Shown here: positions 55,148 through 64,000 of the stretch, piece by piece
Layout: each line of letters begins with the position of its first letter
Position numbering within the stretch: the stretch's first letter is position 1
Source of the DNA: Ottelia alismoides
Taxonomy: Eukaryota; Streptophyta; Magnoliopsida; Alismatales; Hydrocharitaceae
Length of the DNA: 64,000 bases
Direction: 5' to 3'
Assembly: GCA_037367405.1 (NCBI GenBank)
Contig: JAZKJV010002320.1
Coordinates: 248,001-312,000 of the forward strand
Program-made: the position numbers and the translations under genes
Notes under the pieces: generated by a model
What the model saw: only the letters and a program-made list of their open reading frames with translations
The model's database searches: none
Told to the model about the DNA's origin: nothing

Positions 55148-57770
55148 CTATGCCTCAGCTGGTATGCCATACGACTTGCATCCAATCAAACCTACCTCTA
55201 AAAAAATGTTTGTGCAATACTTCCGTTGTGATAAATGTAGCTCCTTTGTAGTATGTATCATCTCTATGCTTAGAAAATGACATATCTGACTAAGGTTCTT
55301 AGTGACAAAAACCTTCGGAGGAAAGCCTTGGTCTCTGCAATACATGATTTGCCATCACTGGTTACCACCATATCATTATCATAAACAACCAATACCATGA
55401 GACTAATAGGCCATTGCCTGACAAAAATAAAGTAGTTAGATGCCATCCTCTGAAAACTATGGGAGCCAATAGGGGTGAGCCTGTCAAATTAAAATCATAG
55501 ACTTTGCTTCAAGCCACAAATGATCTTACGGAGTTGGCATACATACTCCCCTTTGACGGAGTACATGGAAGGCTGCATCCTGTAAACCTCTTCCTCAAGA
55601 TCGTCATATAGGAAGGCATTTTTCACATCAAGCTGGAATACAGGTTGGTTCTTGTTGACTACAGTAGAAAGAATAGTGTCAACCGAGCCTAATCTGACCA
55701 CATGTAAGAAGGTCTTGAAGTAATACACTCCGTAGGTCTAAGTGAATCCCTCGGTCACAAGTCCGACTTTCAATTTGCCAGTCATACCATCTGGAGATTG
55801 CATGGTCATGAATACTCATCTGTAGGTAACTGGCTTCACGTCAAGGGGACAAGGCACAAGATCCCATATCCCCCTAGATGTAAAAGCATCCATCTCCTCG
55901 TCTATTGCCCTTTTCCAACCATGGTCATGCAATGCACCATGATGATCATGAGGAATAGTGATAGTCATTAGGGCATTTGTAAAACGACGATCACACTAGA
56001 GTGACTGATAGTGGAAGTAAACGATTGGATAGATGCGTAATAGGGTGTTGTCAGTTCACACAAATTTAATTGTAGAGGAAAAATATTCTTTACTTCATTT
56101 ACAAAAGATTTTATCATAGTCCCAGCCTCAGACTTATTCTTTAATAAGAAAACCCACGACAATCTATAAAAATCAAATATAGCCACAAGATAAAACATGT
56201 ATCCCTGATGATCAGGAACACGACTTGGACCTCGAATGTCTGCATGATTCAACTCAAAAAGGGAGCTACTATTCCGACCCTAATGACTTGGGAAAACAGA
56301 TCGGTGGTGCTTCCCTAGCTGACAAGCCTCAGACTGGAAAGAGGAGCGAGGAGAAATATGAGGAAGCACATGACATATCTTCTGCAGAGGAAGATGACCA
56401 AAGCGCAGATGCCCCATAAACGGGGAGATTGATCATATGAGACTAGATGAGACACCATCATAGGGAGTGCGGACCGACCGATAGAGGTTGTCCTACTCAC
56501 TGCCATATCCAATTATCCTGTCTATAAGAATGTCCTGAAACACAAGTAAAGACGGATAAAAAATAGCACGATAATGTAGATACTTAGTAATATGACTAAT
56601 AGACAATAAGTTCATTGAAAAATCAATGACATGAAGCACATTCCGTAGACGTATAGATGGTATCATACCGATCTCCCCCTGTCTTGCAACTGGAGAGTGA
56701 GTCACATCAGCTATGATAACTGATCTACCAAGGGGTAACTGTCTGTACACTGTAAACTAACTTATATCTCCACACATATGATAGAACGCACCGGATTCCA
56801 TAATCCACTATGATAGTCCTATGACAATTGGTAAGAGCATAGGTACTACCTGAGGTACTGACAGATGCAGAGGATGCAACATCGGAATGGCTTCCTGAGC
56901 AATAATAGACGTATAAGAACCAGTGGGAGGCATAATCTCCCTCAGACGAGCAACAAAGTCCTCAAATCTTTGGTCAGACGTGGAAGTTGTAGGAGGCTTG
57001 GCCTGCTCAGCTCTAAAGAGCAGAAGCTGGAAAGCCATGCTTAGAGTAGCATGTATCCTTTGAGTGACCTGGACGATGACAATATGTGCATGGTTGGCGA
57101 ATGCGACCTCCCCTACCACGAGGACCACGATCGTGAAACTGAGAAGTGAATCCTCTACCACGAGATGCGACCATCGCAGAAGACGTTTGGGTAAAGACAG
57201 ATGATGTAATAGTGATCATGCTAAGCATGCGGTATGACTCCTCCATAGAAAGGATGGTGGCATCTGCATGTATCTGTGAGCGAGCAGCATCATACTTCGG
57301 GTCAAGTGTTGCTAAAAACACGCCAACCATGGTAGCATTCTTGTATGTCTTTTGTTGCTCAGGGGTAGTTGCAAGAGGCACGAAGTTGCGAAGATTCTCA
57401 AACATGTCACGAAAAGACGTATATAGAGAATGCAAGGGACGACCATTCTGCTTGACTGTGAATATGTCATGCTGTAACTACAGGATCTTCATCTCATTTC
57501 TCGTCTGGGAAAATATAACAGCAAGAATGTCCACATCACCTTGGTGGTGGGTTGGTGTAGAACATCATTAGCGATCTCAATTTTCAACGTACCAGACAAC
57601 CACACGTGTGCATAAGCATCGTCAGCCTCCCATGAGGCATTCACCCCAATTTTATCAGTTGGCTCCTTATCGGTAAGAGTATGTTTCTTACCCATATACT
57701 GCATTAGGCTCATGAATTGCATGCCCATAGTTCATAATTCATCCCATCCATATTCATTATTAGCGTTGGA
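55148..57770 (-). pseudogene. Dead Copia gag-pol (gag, protease, integrase, reverse transcriptase fragments)
   Basis: Reading leftward on the minus strand the order is Copia. Gag (about 57770-57010) has a MQFMSLMQYMGKKHTL-type N-part, ATLDPKYDAARSQI and the knuckle CTYCHRPGHSKDTC (CX2CX4HX4C). A protease remnant (about 56805-56764) reads WIMESGAFYHMCGD, with the catalytic Asp of DSGA changed to Glu. A pre-integrase stretch (about 56740-56280) has a GHLRFGHLPLQKI-type motif. Integrase (about 56252-56040) has DIRGPSRVP and an LSWVFLLKNKSEA segment. RT (55728-55148) has FQLDVKNAFLYDDLEEEVY, GLKQS and a motif C reading VVYDNDM where YVDDM is expected. Many stops and frameshifts are present. RNase H and the 3' LTR were not found on the left. 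The element's 5' LTR is at 62741-62883, separated by a later insertion. Confidence 0.85.
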
Positions 57771-58334
57771 CCTCGAAAAGAATTTGTAGCAAAGATGTCA
57801 ACTTTGTTTTCTTGCATATTGCCTAATCCAAAGACTGAGATTGTCGACCAAAGAAGTTTGTATACACAAACATGAAGGGAAGTGGTTGCATGTGTAGACT
57901 CAAAGTGCAACCATTCCAATCATCTTATAAGATGTCTCGCACCAACGGGCAATATACTGATCTGAAATCACCTAAGAAACACCAAAATCAGACCGACGTG
58001 ATCATACAATCATGTTTTCAGAGCCCTAAGAGAGGGCAAACCGATCGCAGATGGCGGCATGTAGCAGCCCCGGTGGCAAGCGTCAGCCCAGGAGACGTAG
58101 GGGGTGCCACTAGTAGCACAAGAGGTGTCACATAGGGCGACGACAGCCGCTGTCGGTGTGCTTGGGGTAGGCAGGAGGTCGGCACGCCAGTTTTCTCCAT
58201 CGGCTCCTCCTCGGTAAGAATATGTTTCTTACCATTTGAATTCATAAGGCTCATGAATTGCATAGCCCAGAGCTCATAGCTTGTCCCGTCCATCTTGACA
58301 ATAGGCATTGGACCTCTGAAAACGCTTGTGGTCG
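57771..58334 (-). pseudogene. Duplicated Copia leader and gag start
   Basis: On the minus strand a gag start at 58308 reads MPIVKMDGTSYELWAMQF followed by GKKHILTEEEP. This is a diverged copy of the gag start near 57770 (MDGMNYELW, GKKHTLTDKEP). Between them lies GC-rich leader-like sequence and a stretch (57790-57915) that matches 62293-62420. The order leader, gag start, leader, gag start is either a tandem duplication or one related Copia inserted in another. Confidence 0.65.
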
Positions 58335-58868
58335 TGTGACTCCCTCAGATCCAGGTACCCATTTACGCCGCATTCTCACTGTTTCATTCAGATTTTCATT
58401 GAACTAAGTTATTGAAATCAAGAGATTTTTTTGTGCGTTGTTATTGCATATAACATTCAATCCACATTTACAAAGGATATATGCCACCAAAATTTTATTC
58501 CATTCATTTTCATGATATAAATACATGTACAAGAAAAGACGACAGTTCATTCATACATGTGTCTCAATATATATAGAAGAGAAAGAAACACTTACATCAT
58601 AACTGACCAAAAATTGCAATAAAAGAAACATATCGTCTGGTGCACGATCACCAGAAGTCATCAATGGCTACTACAGTGTTGCAGGCTCCTTGCCTGTCAA
58701 AACATGTAGGGAAGAAGGGACGTCAGCGAGCATTGGTACACACATATTTCATATTATAAAATAAACAGACATTTAATATAAATACAAAAGGAAACAAGTA
58801 GAAAGGCATAACAAAAGCAAAGTTTACAACTACTTATTTGAAAAAGAAGTTTTCATGCTACAGTGATG

Positions 58869-58966
58869 GATGCTTCAAGCTTTCATATTCCTCTCATATG
58901 TCACATTATCAAGCCTAGATGCTTCAAGCTTTCACATTCCTCTCATATGTCACACCTAGATGTAGA
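58869..58966 (+). repeat. Two-copy 49-bp tandem repeat
   Basis: GATGCTTCAAGCTTTCATAT at 58869 recurs as GATGCTTCAAGCTTTCACAT at 58918, both followed by TCCTCTCATATGTCACA. Confidence 0.75.
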
Positions 58967-60013
58967 CATGGATGATTTGGATGTAGTATCGCCAAATCTA
59001 CTGGCTAAAAGTAACCAAAAACTCAAGCAGTGAGATAGCCTCCAAAAAGGTTATTCCGTCTCGCCCTTTAATTGGAAGTGTGGTCTAATAAAGGGAAAGG
59101 TCTACTCCAAAACTATGCCCCAGAGACGGGTGAGAGAGATTCTCCGTAAAAATCACTCTAGAACCGGCCTAACCGGTAATAGGTAAACGAGCTCGTACGA
59201 AAAACTAAAACTGAGGATCCCCCGCATAGGTATCCTAAAATAGAGGGTCAACGGAACTGTTAAAAAGTCAGGATCCCAACGACGCATAAAAACACTGCGA
59301 GCTCGAGCAAAAATCGTGAAAAGACTGGGATCCTAGACCCGCGCACTTGGCGGTCGCTGCCCTAACTGGACTTCCTATCTACCGTCCAGTTGAGGGTCAC
59401 CGCACCCTCGCACGGTCAGGTGTAAAGATCACCATGACTAACACTTATAATTATAAATTATCATTGATTCACTATTTATATTGCTTCATTGATTACTCAA
59501 ATATATTCTAATCTTTTCTGAGATTATCTTTTCCAAATCGAGTTATTTTGTCGCAACATCTCATTAGTGTATGGTAGATTCTATTCGTGATCCATTTGAT
59601 TGGGAATTTTCAGTCATAACGACCTTAGGAATTAATAAAGTCGTGAGATTTGACATTTTTCAATGGATCTGGATATAAGTCCAATTTATGCTCAATTCTT
59701 TTGAATCTTTAAATCGTGTATTTAATAATGAAATAAGTGGTCTTAAATTTGTCTAGTTTGCATATTAATCATATTTTCAAGGAGACTATATGTGTCGTAA
59801 TTTGTGGTCTGAACTTATAGACTACTTCAAATGTTTATATTTATATACTGATGTACACATATTTATGGATTAATGCAGTTATATTATATATGTGTGTATA
59901 TATGTAGATGTATATCCTTATCAAATCTTTAAACTTATCTAAATCTTAAGGACAGTAAAAACATTTTTTTAAAAGTTTATAATTGATTCAGTGACCAATC
60001 TTAGTTTGAGACT

Positions 60014-60501
60014 AACATAAAATCTTGACTTCATTCTTATTATAAGATATTTAATTTAAATCAATAAACATCCCCAAACCCTCCAGTCCTCTGCCAGGTG
60101 CCTAAAGGGCACAAGAATTTATATTAACATCTTAAACAATTGGTAAGTGCACCTAAGAACGGATGAGAGAATACGAGTAGGCCACACAAATTTGCATCAT
60201 TTTTTTGTAAACTATACTAATGTAGAAAATCCAAGGAAATGCATTTCCATAGTAGATAACATAAAATCTTGACTTCATTCTTATTATAAGATATTTAATT
60301 TAAATCAATAAACATCCCCAAACCATCTAGTCCTCTGCCAGGTGCCTAAAGGGCACAAGAATTTATATTAACATCTTAAACAATTGGTAAATGCACCTAA
60401 GAATGGATGAGAGAATATGAGTAGACCACACAAATTTGCATCATTTTTTGTAAACTATACTATTGTAGAAAATCCAAGGAAATGCATTTCCATAGTAGAT
60501 A
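60014..60501 (+). repeat. Two-copy tandem duplication, period 244 bp
   Basis: AACATAAAATCTTGACTTCA at 60014 recurs at 60258. The two units differ at only a few bases, including one T in a T run, so the duplication is recent relative to the LTR around it. Confidence 0.9.
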
Positions 60502-60615
60502 ACATCCATATTCTAAAGATGTTAATATATTACTAGTTTTTAGAAGTTTGTATTATGAATACAGAAATATAAATTTGATAAAGTTTGTTGACACTTTACA
60601 TACTTTATTGTTAGT

Positions 60616-60750
60616 GATTTGAATAATTTTTTTAAGGTTATTGATGTAATGAAATTTATTATTTACCGGATTCCGATTGTATGATTTGAATAATATTTTT
60701 TTAAGGTTATTGATGTAATGAAATTTATTATTTACAGGATTCCAATTGTA
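60616..60750 (+). repeat. Two-copy tandem duplication, period about 67 bp
   Basis: GATTTGAATAATTTTTTTAA at 60616 recurs at 60683. The units continue through TTATTGATGTAATGAAATTT and GGATTCCRATTGTAT. Confidence 0.85.
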
Positions 60751-62295
60751 TCTGGATCTAGCCTGAACCAAATAGTCTAAATGTTGGAAAGGGTATTTTG
60801 TGTTGAACTCTGATGTTAAATAAAAATCTAAACATGCTCTTCACATGAGAAACATACCAATGATATTAAAAAAATTCTTCTCCCGAACAGACACTAGCGT
60901 GAGGCCATATAGGCACTTCATGCTTCCATATAATTCCACTACTGGTGCCAACCACAAAGTATAAGTTTCTAAACCAATTCGGTCTCAGGGAGATCTAGTT
61001 TCAAAGTAGCTTACATAACAATTACCATGCGTCTATCATATAACTCTGATGTCACAACATGCAACATGGTTAAATGAGCATTTTAGCCATTATATATGAT
61101 ACACTATATAAGCTAAAATAACATTAATGTGTCTGGAAAGTGCAGAGGAAGTGCAGCAAATCTTCTGCTTTTTATAATATTTAAGACTTAATTTCAATTA
61201 AAGATTCAATGTGAACAGAGCACAGGTAATCAAATTTATTTTTTTTCAAATAATATATATATTAAAGTAACTGCATAGACTGAAATTTTCTGAAATTTAA
61301 GAGTTAAGTTTATGAATTCCAGTCCCAAATTCTCAAAAAAAATCATATAAGATTGTGTAGGAACACATGCATGGCAGCAAAAGGGAAGGGAAGGGGAAAT
61401 GTACCTAAAATTATTTAAATCTTGAAGCCAATTCTGCATGCAATACTGGAAATATGAGGTAGCAGCAACTGCTCCAATTTATTCTTCGATTGGGAGCAGC
61501 TCCAAAGCTCCAGGCTGCAGCAAGGGAAGCTCCAGGAACTCCAGAACTACTGCAGCAGCAATTCCAGCAAAAGTAGGCTCCAGAATTTGATTTGGTGGCA
61601 AAGGGGAGAGGTGTACATAGCTCATACGACTGGATTTTTAGGAGAAGATTGGAGATTTGGTGCTATTAATAAGGGAGGTGAGTCCCTGGTTTGTTGCCAA
61701 ATGGATTGGAAAGAAATTCCAAGTGGAAAGAGGTTTGGGGAGCCAAGTGGAGGCTGCTGGAATTTTTTCCAGCAATCTGCTATATTTTAAAAAAATATTT
61801 TTTTAAACCGGAATCTCTCCTCATTTGACATACTTAAAATAAACCGTATACGCACATCAAGCCCTTGATTTCAACGTTCGATATCTCGATTTGATCGTTT
61901 TTGAACGACGATCAAAATGAATACAATATTGATATACTTTTGATCGGGCTTGGATGCCCGAAAATTTCGAGATACGGTTTTCGGTTTTGGGTTAAATTTT
62001 ACGAATTAAAAATATCAAACGATATCCGATTGAGGAACGGTCGATTCCATTGGTCTTGTTTCATTGAATCGGATCTCGTGATGGTTTTGATTCATTTGGC
62101 GATTTCCGAATTTGCGTCACGGCTTTTCGGGTATGCATTACGATGCGATCGATTTTTGGTTGATTTCGTCCGAATGACTTTCACGATCAATTGATCGATT
62201 TGAGTCATCTAATGCCGACGGATAACTTTATTAGGTTAAACGGACCCTAATCGGGCCGGGTTTGGGCTTATGCGTATTTTGAATGTTACAGGCCG

Positions 62296-62740
62296 GTACG
62301 TCAACTTTGTTTTCTGACATATTATCGTATGAGGATTATTAGGATTGTGTAGACCAAAGAATGAATGTTTACGCAGACACGTGTGGATTTGAATGTATAT
62401 GTAGACTTATGTACTCAAATCCATTATTAGCCCAACCGAAGGCCAATGACCTAGCGAAAGAAGGACAGCTGGCAGCTATGGATGCCGGTGGCCAAGGAGG
62501 TGCAGCAACGGCGGAGGCTAGCCGTTGCTCGGCAGCGATGACAGCATGGTCTAGCCGTGGTGGCTACGCAAATCCATGGCAGTGGCTAGAAGGCCGGCCT
62601 GGCGGTGGTCTTGGCGGATAGGAAGCGGCGATGCCGAACAATGGTGGCAACGGCGGCCTTAGAGAGAGGGACGACGGGTGGGGAGTTAGATTTAGGGTTA
62701 AGGTACGGAGCTCCGGTCTAGGATCATGGCTCTAATACCA
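62296..62740 (-). other. Copia leader with primer-binding site
   Basis: Directly inside the LTR the minus strand reads TGGTATTAGAGCCATG (62740-62725), a primer site for initiator tRNA-Met with one change from TGGTATCAGAGC. A GC-rich leader follows (62700-62460), then sequence related to 57790-57915. Confidence 0.7.
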
Positions 62741-62883
62741 TGTTGGGAGAAATAGAAAAGTTGTTTATTCCTGATAACCCTAGGCTCTCTTATATAGAGG
62801 AGATGTCTATGGGTAAATTACATAAGATAGATACAAAGAAATAAAATAAACAAGTATACATAGAATATAGAAATATCCCTACA
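62741..62883 (-). repeat. 5' LTR of the minus-strand Copia (143 bp)
   Basis: On the minus strand it runs TGTAGGGATATTTC to TTCTCCCAACA, with a TATA box (CTCTATATAAGAG) near the middle. It abuts the primer site at 62740. Such short LTRs occur in several plant Copia lineages. Confidence 0.75.
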
Positions 62884-64000
62884 CTTGTCATAGTAGTGAT
62901 TTTATCAAGTAGGTGATCAATTTTGGAGCATCTTATCAACTTTATGGAAATAAAATTAGTCCACTTTATACATCTCGATTCTTCATGGTTGTTCGATCAT
63001 CATTGCAAATGGGAGGCATTGTCCTATCACGGACCAAGGAAGACCTTTTTGATCTCTCTATACGTTCGCATCATATTTTACAAGCTCCATGATTCTGTAT
63101 AAATTAATTGTCTAGCCAGGTTATTAAGGAATTCAACGACCATGTCATATTTGATCCGTCTTCTCTTGTGTTTTAATATATATTTATAAGTAGGGTGATT
63201 AGATGCGGTTGTAAGCAAGGGAATATCTACATATTGATCCAATTTTCATATGCAGGCAGATCTTCCATCTCTACTAGATCAGTCTCATCATATATGTGGC
63301 ACTTTCTTTTTTTCCACCTACTACTTAGAGGATGTGTAAAGTCCTACATCAGATCTCTCCCCAATTTAGCTTCCAATGTGAGGTATGTCAGCCCAGGAAG
63401 CATCATCGTGTCAACTTTCGAAGTCGGCGTGGTCATAGTAGTTCTTTATTTGAGTTGTTGTATTATAACATTTGGACTCCTAGTTATGATATCCCATCAA
63501 GGGCGCCATTTTTATCTTCTTGTGATTGATGATTTTTCTCGTTTCTCTTGGATTTTCCTTATTAAGCATATGTCTAAGGCTGAATATATTATGAAAAAAA
63601 TTAGCATTGAATTATAGAATCTTCTCTCTATAACTATAAAGTATGTGCTATGTGACAATGCTCATGAGTTTTGTACATCTTATGTCTTCAAGGTACAAGG
63701 GATTTCACATCAGACCTTATGCGCTTTTACCTCTCAGTAGAATATTGTTGTTGAGAGGAAGCATATGCACCTTTTGGATGTCCTATGACTCTCTTGATAT
63801 GAAGTCACGCTTCTCACTCTTACTGGGGAGTCATCGTTCCTACAGCCTGCTATCTGATTAATCGCGTGTCATCTTCGATTTTGAAGGAACAAGTTTCTTT
63901 TTTATTATGTTTCCCTATTGGGATTTGTTTTCTCTAAACCCTTTACTCCATGCTGAAAAAGTTGTCTCCTTGGTCTATCAACTGCATTTTTTTGTAATAT
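62884..64000 (+). pseudogene. Second Copia relic, plus strand: pre-integrase and integrase, running off the right edge
   Basis: From about 63195 the plus strand reads, across frames, GCKQGNIYIL and SSISTRSVSSYMWH (the end of the protease/pre-integrase region). CEVCQPRKHHRVNF is the Cys pair of the integrase zinc finger. DDFSRFSWIFLIKHMSKAE is the first catalytic-Asp region of the integrase core. A degenerate second part (LCDNAHEFC, VERKHMHLLDV, then ESSFLQPAI) holds the Asp of the DNA-x-E block and the ERKNRHLLE-type motif. Stops and frame changes are frequent. The 62884-63194 part is only weakly Copia-like. The RT would lie beyond the window. Confidence 0.7.

Larger units (their letters stand above)
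58335..62290 (+). mobile_element. 4-kb LTR-type insertion (probable solo LTR) inside the Copia leader
   Basis: It starts TGTGACTCCCTCAGATCC and ends TTTTGAATGTTACA. GGTCG (58330-58334) and GGCCG (62291-62295) flank it, a 5-bp duplication with one mismatch. Removing it brings together Copia leader sequence that is contiguous in the duplicated copy near 57770-57800. It has no primer site, polypurine tract or pol domain, so a solo Gypsy-type LTR is the simplest reading. A conserved-looking stretch of GATCC-rich sequence is at 59020-59430. Confidence 0.6.

Overview
The window looks like gene-poor, AT-rich nuclear DNA of a flowering plant. I see no intact host gene. Almost everything recognisable is transposable-element sequence of plant type: L1-like LINEs with a DUF4283/CX2CX4HX4C gag, an RTE-type LINE relic, Copia LTR elements with an initiator-tRNA-Met primer site, solo LTRs, and non-autonomous MULE, hAT, Tourist-like and CACTA elements. 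The plant assignment rests on these families. The species cannot be named from the sequence.

Layout, left third (1-21.3 kb). A LINE gag-like frame on the minus strand (1-1052) runs off the left edge and has a GC-rich leader behind it. Then come pyrimidine-rich low-complexity DNA, a MULE with perfect 9-bp target duplications (4038-5291), a hAT-like element carrying a nested 351-bp fold-back MITE (5429-6292, with 5498-5848 inside), a pile-up of four Tourist-like MITEs (6670-8091), a decayed RTE LINE on the minus strand (about 9380-11740), a 2.6-kb solo LTR with perfect ATTAG duplications (14195-16828), and an LTR-like stretch ending at 21282 with an internal 3 x 45-bp repeat.

Middle (21.3-43.7 kb). 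More MITE copies occur (21371, 22545, 24018, 24479). The best-preserved element is a 5.0-kb LINE on the minus strand (24976-29976). It has a perfect 15-bp target duplication, a gag fused in frame to the endonuclease, and a reverse-transcriptase frame shifted by one base. After it lies a 6.3-kb non-coding block (30063-36420) bounded by 19-bp direct repeats. This block has a strong GC contrast, seven GACGGT-type motifs, palindromic paired G-boxes and a TATA box. I do not recognise it, and it is the best candidate for something undescribed. Small MULE-type MITEs, a hAT-like element with 8-bp duplications (39905-40699) and a 5'-truncated LINE (41923-43661) follow.

Right third (43.7-64 kb). A CACTA-type MITE (46512-46948), a second C-rich MULE (48332-49139), a LINE scrap (about 49990-50250), an orphan short Copia LTR with primer site (50333-50504) and a complete but non-coding LTR element with AGAAC duplications (51193-53815) lead into a dead Copia on the minus strand (55148-62883). 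A 4-kb LTR-type insertion (58335-62290) splits the leader of that Copia. A further Copia integrase relic on the plus strand (63195-64000) leaves the window on the right.

The genes do not form a pathway. The window is a record of nested insertions, and the target-site duplications allow several of them to be delimited to the base. All coordinates and repeat matches were read by eye from the sequence, and no database search was possible.
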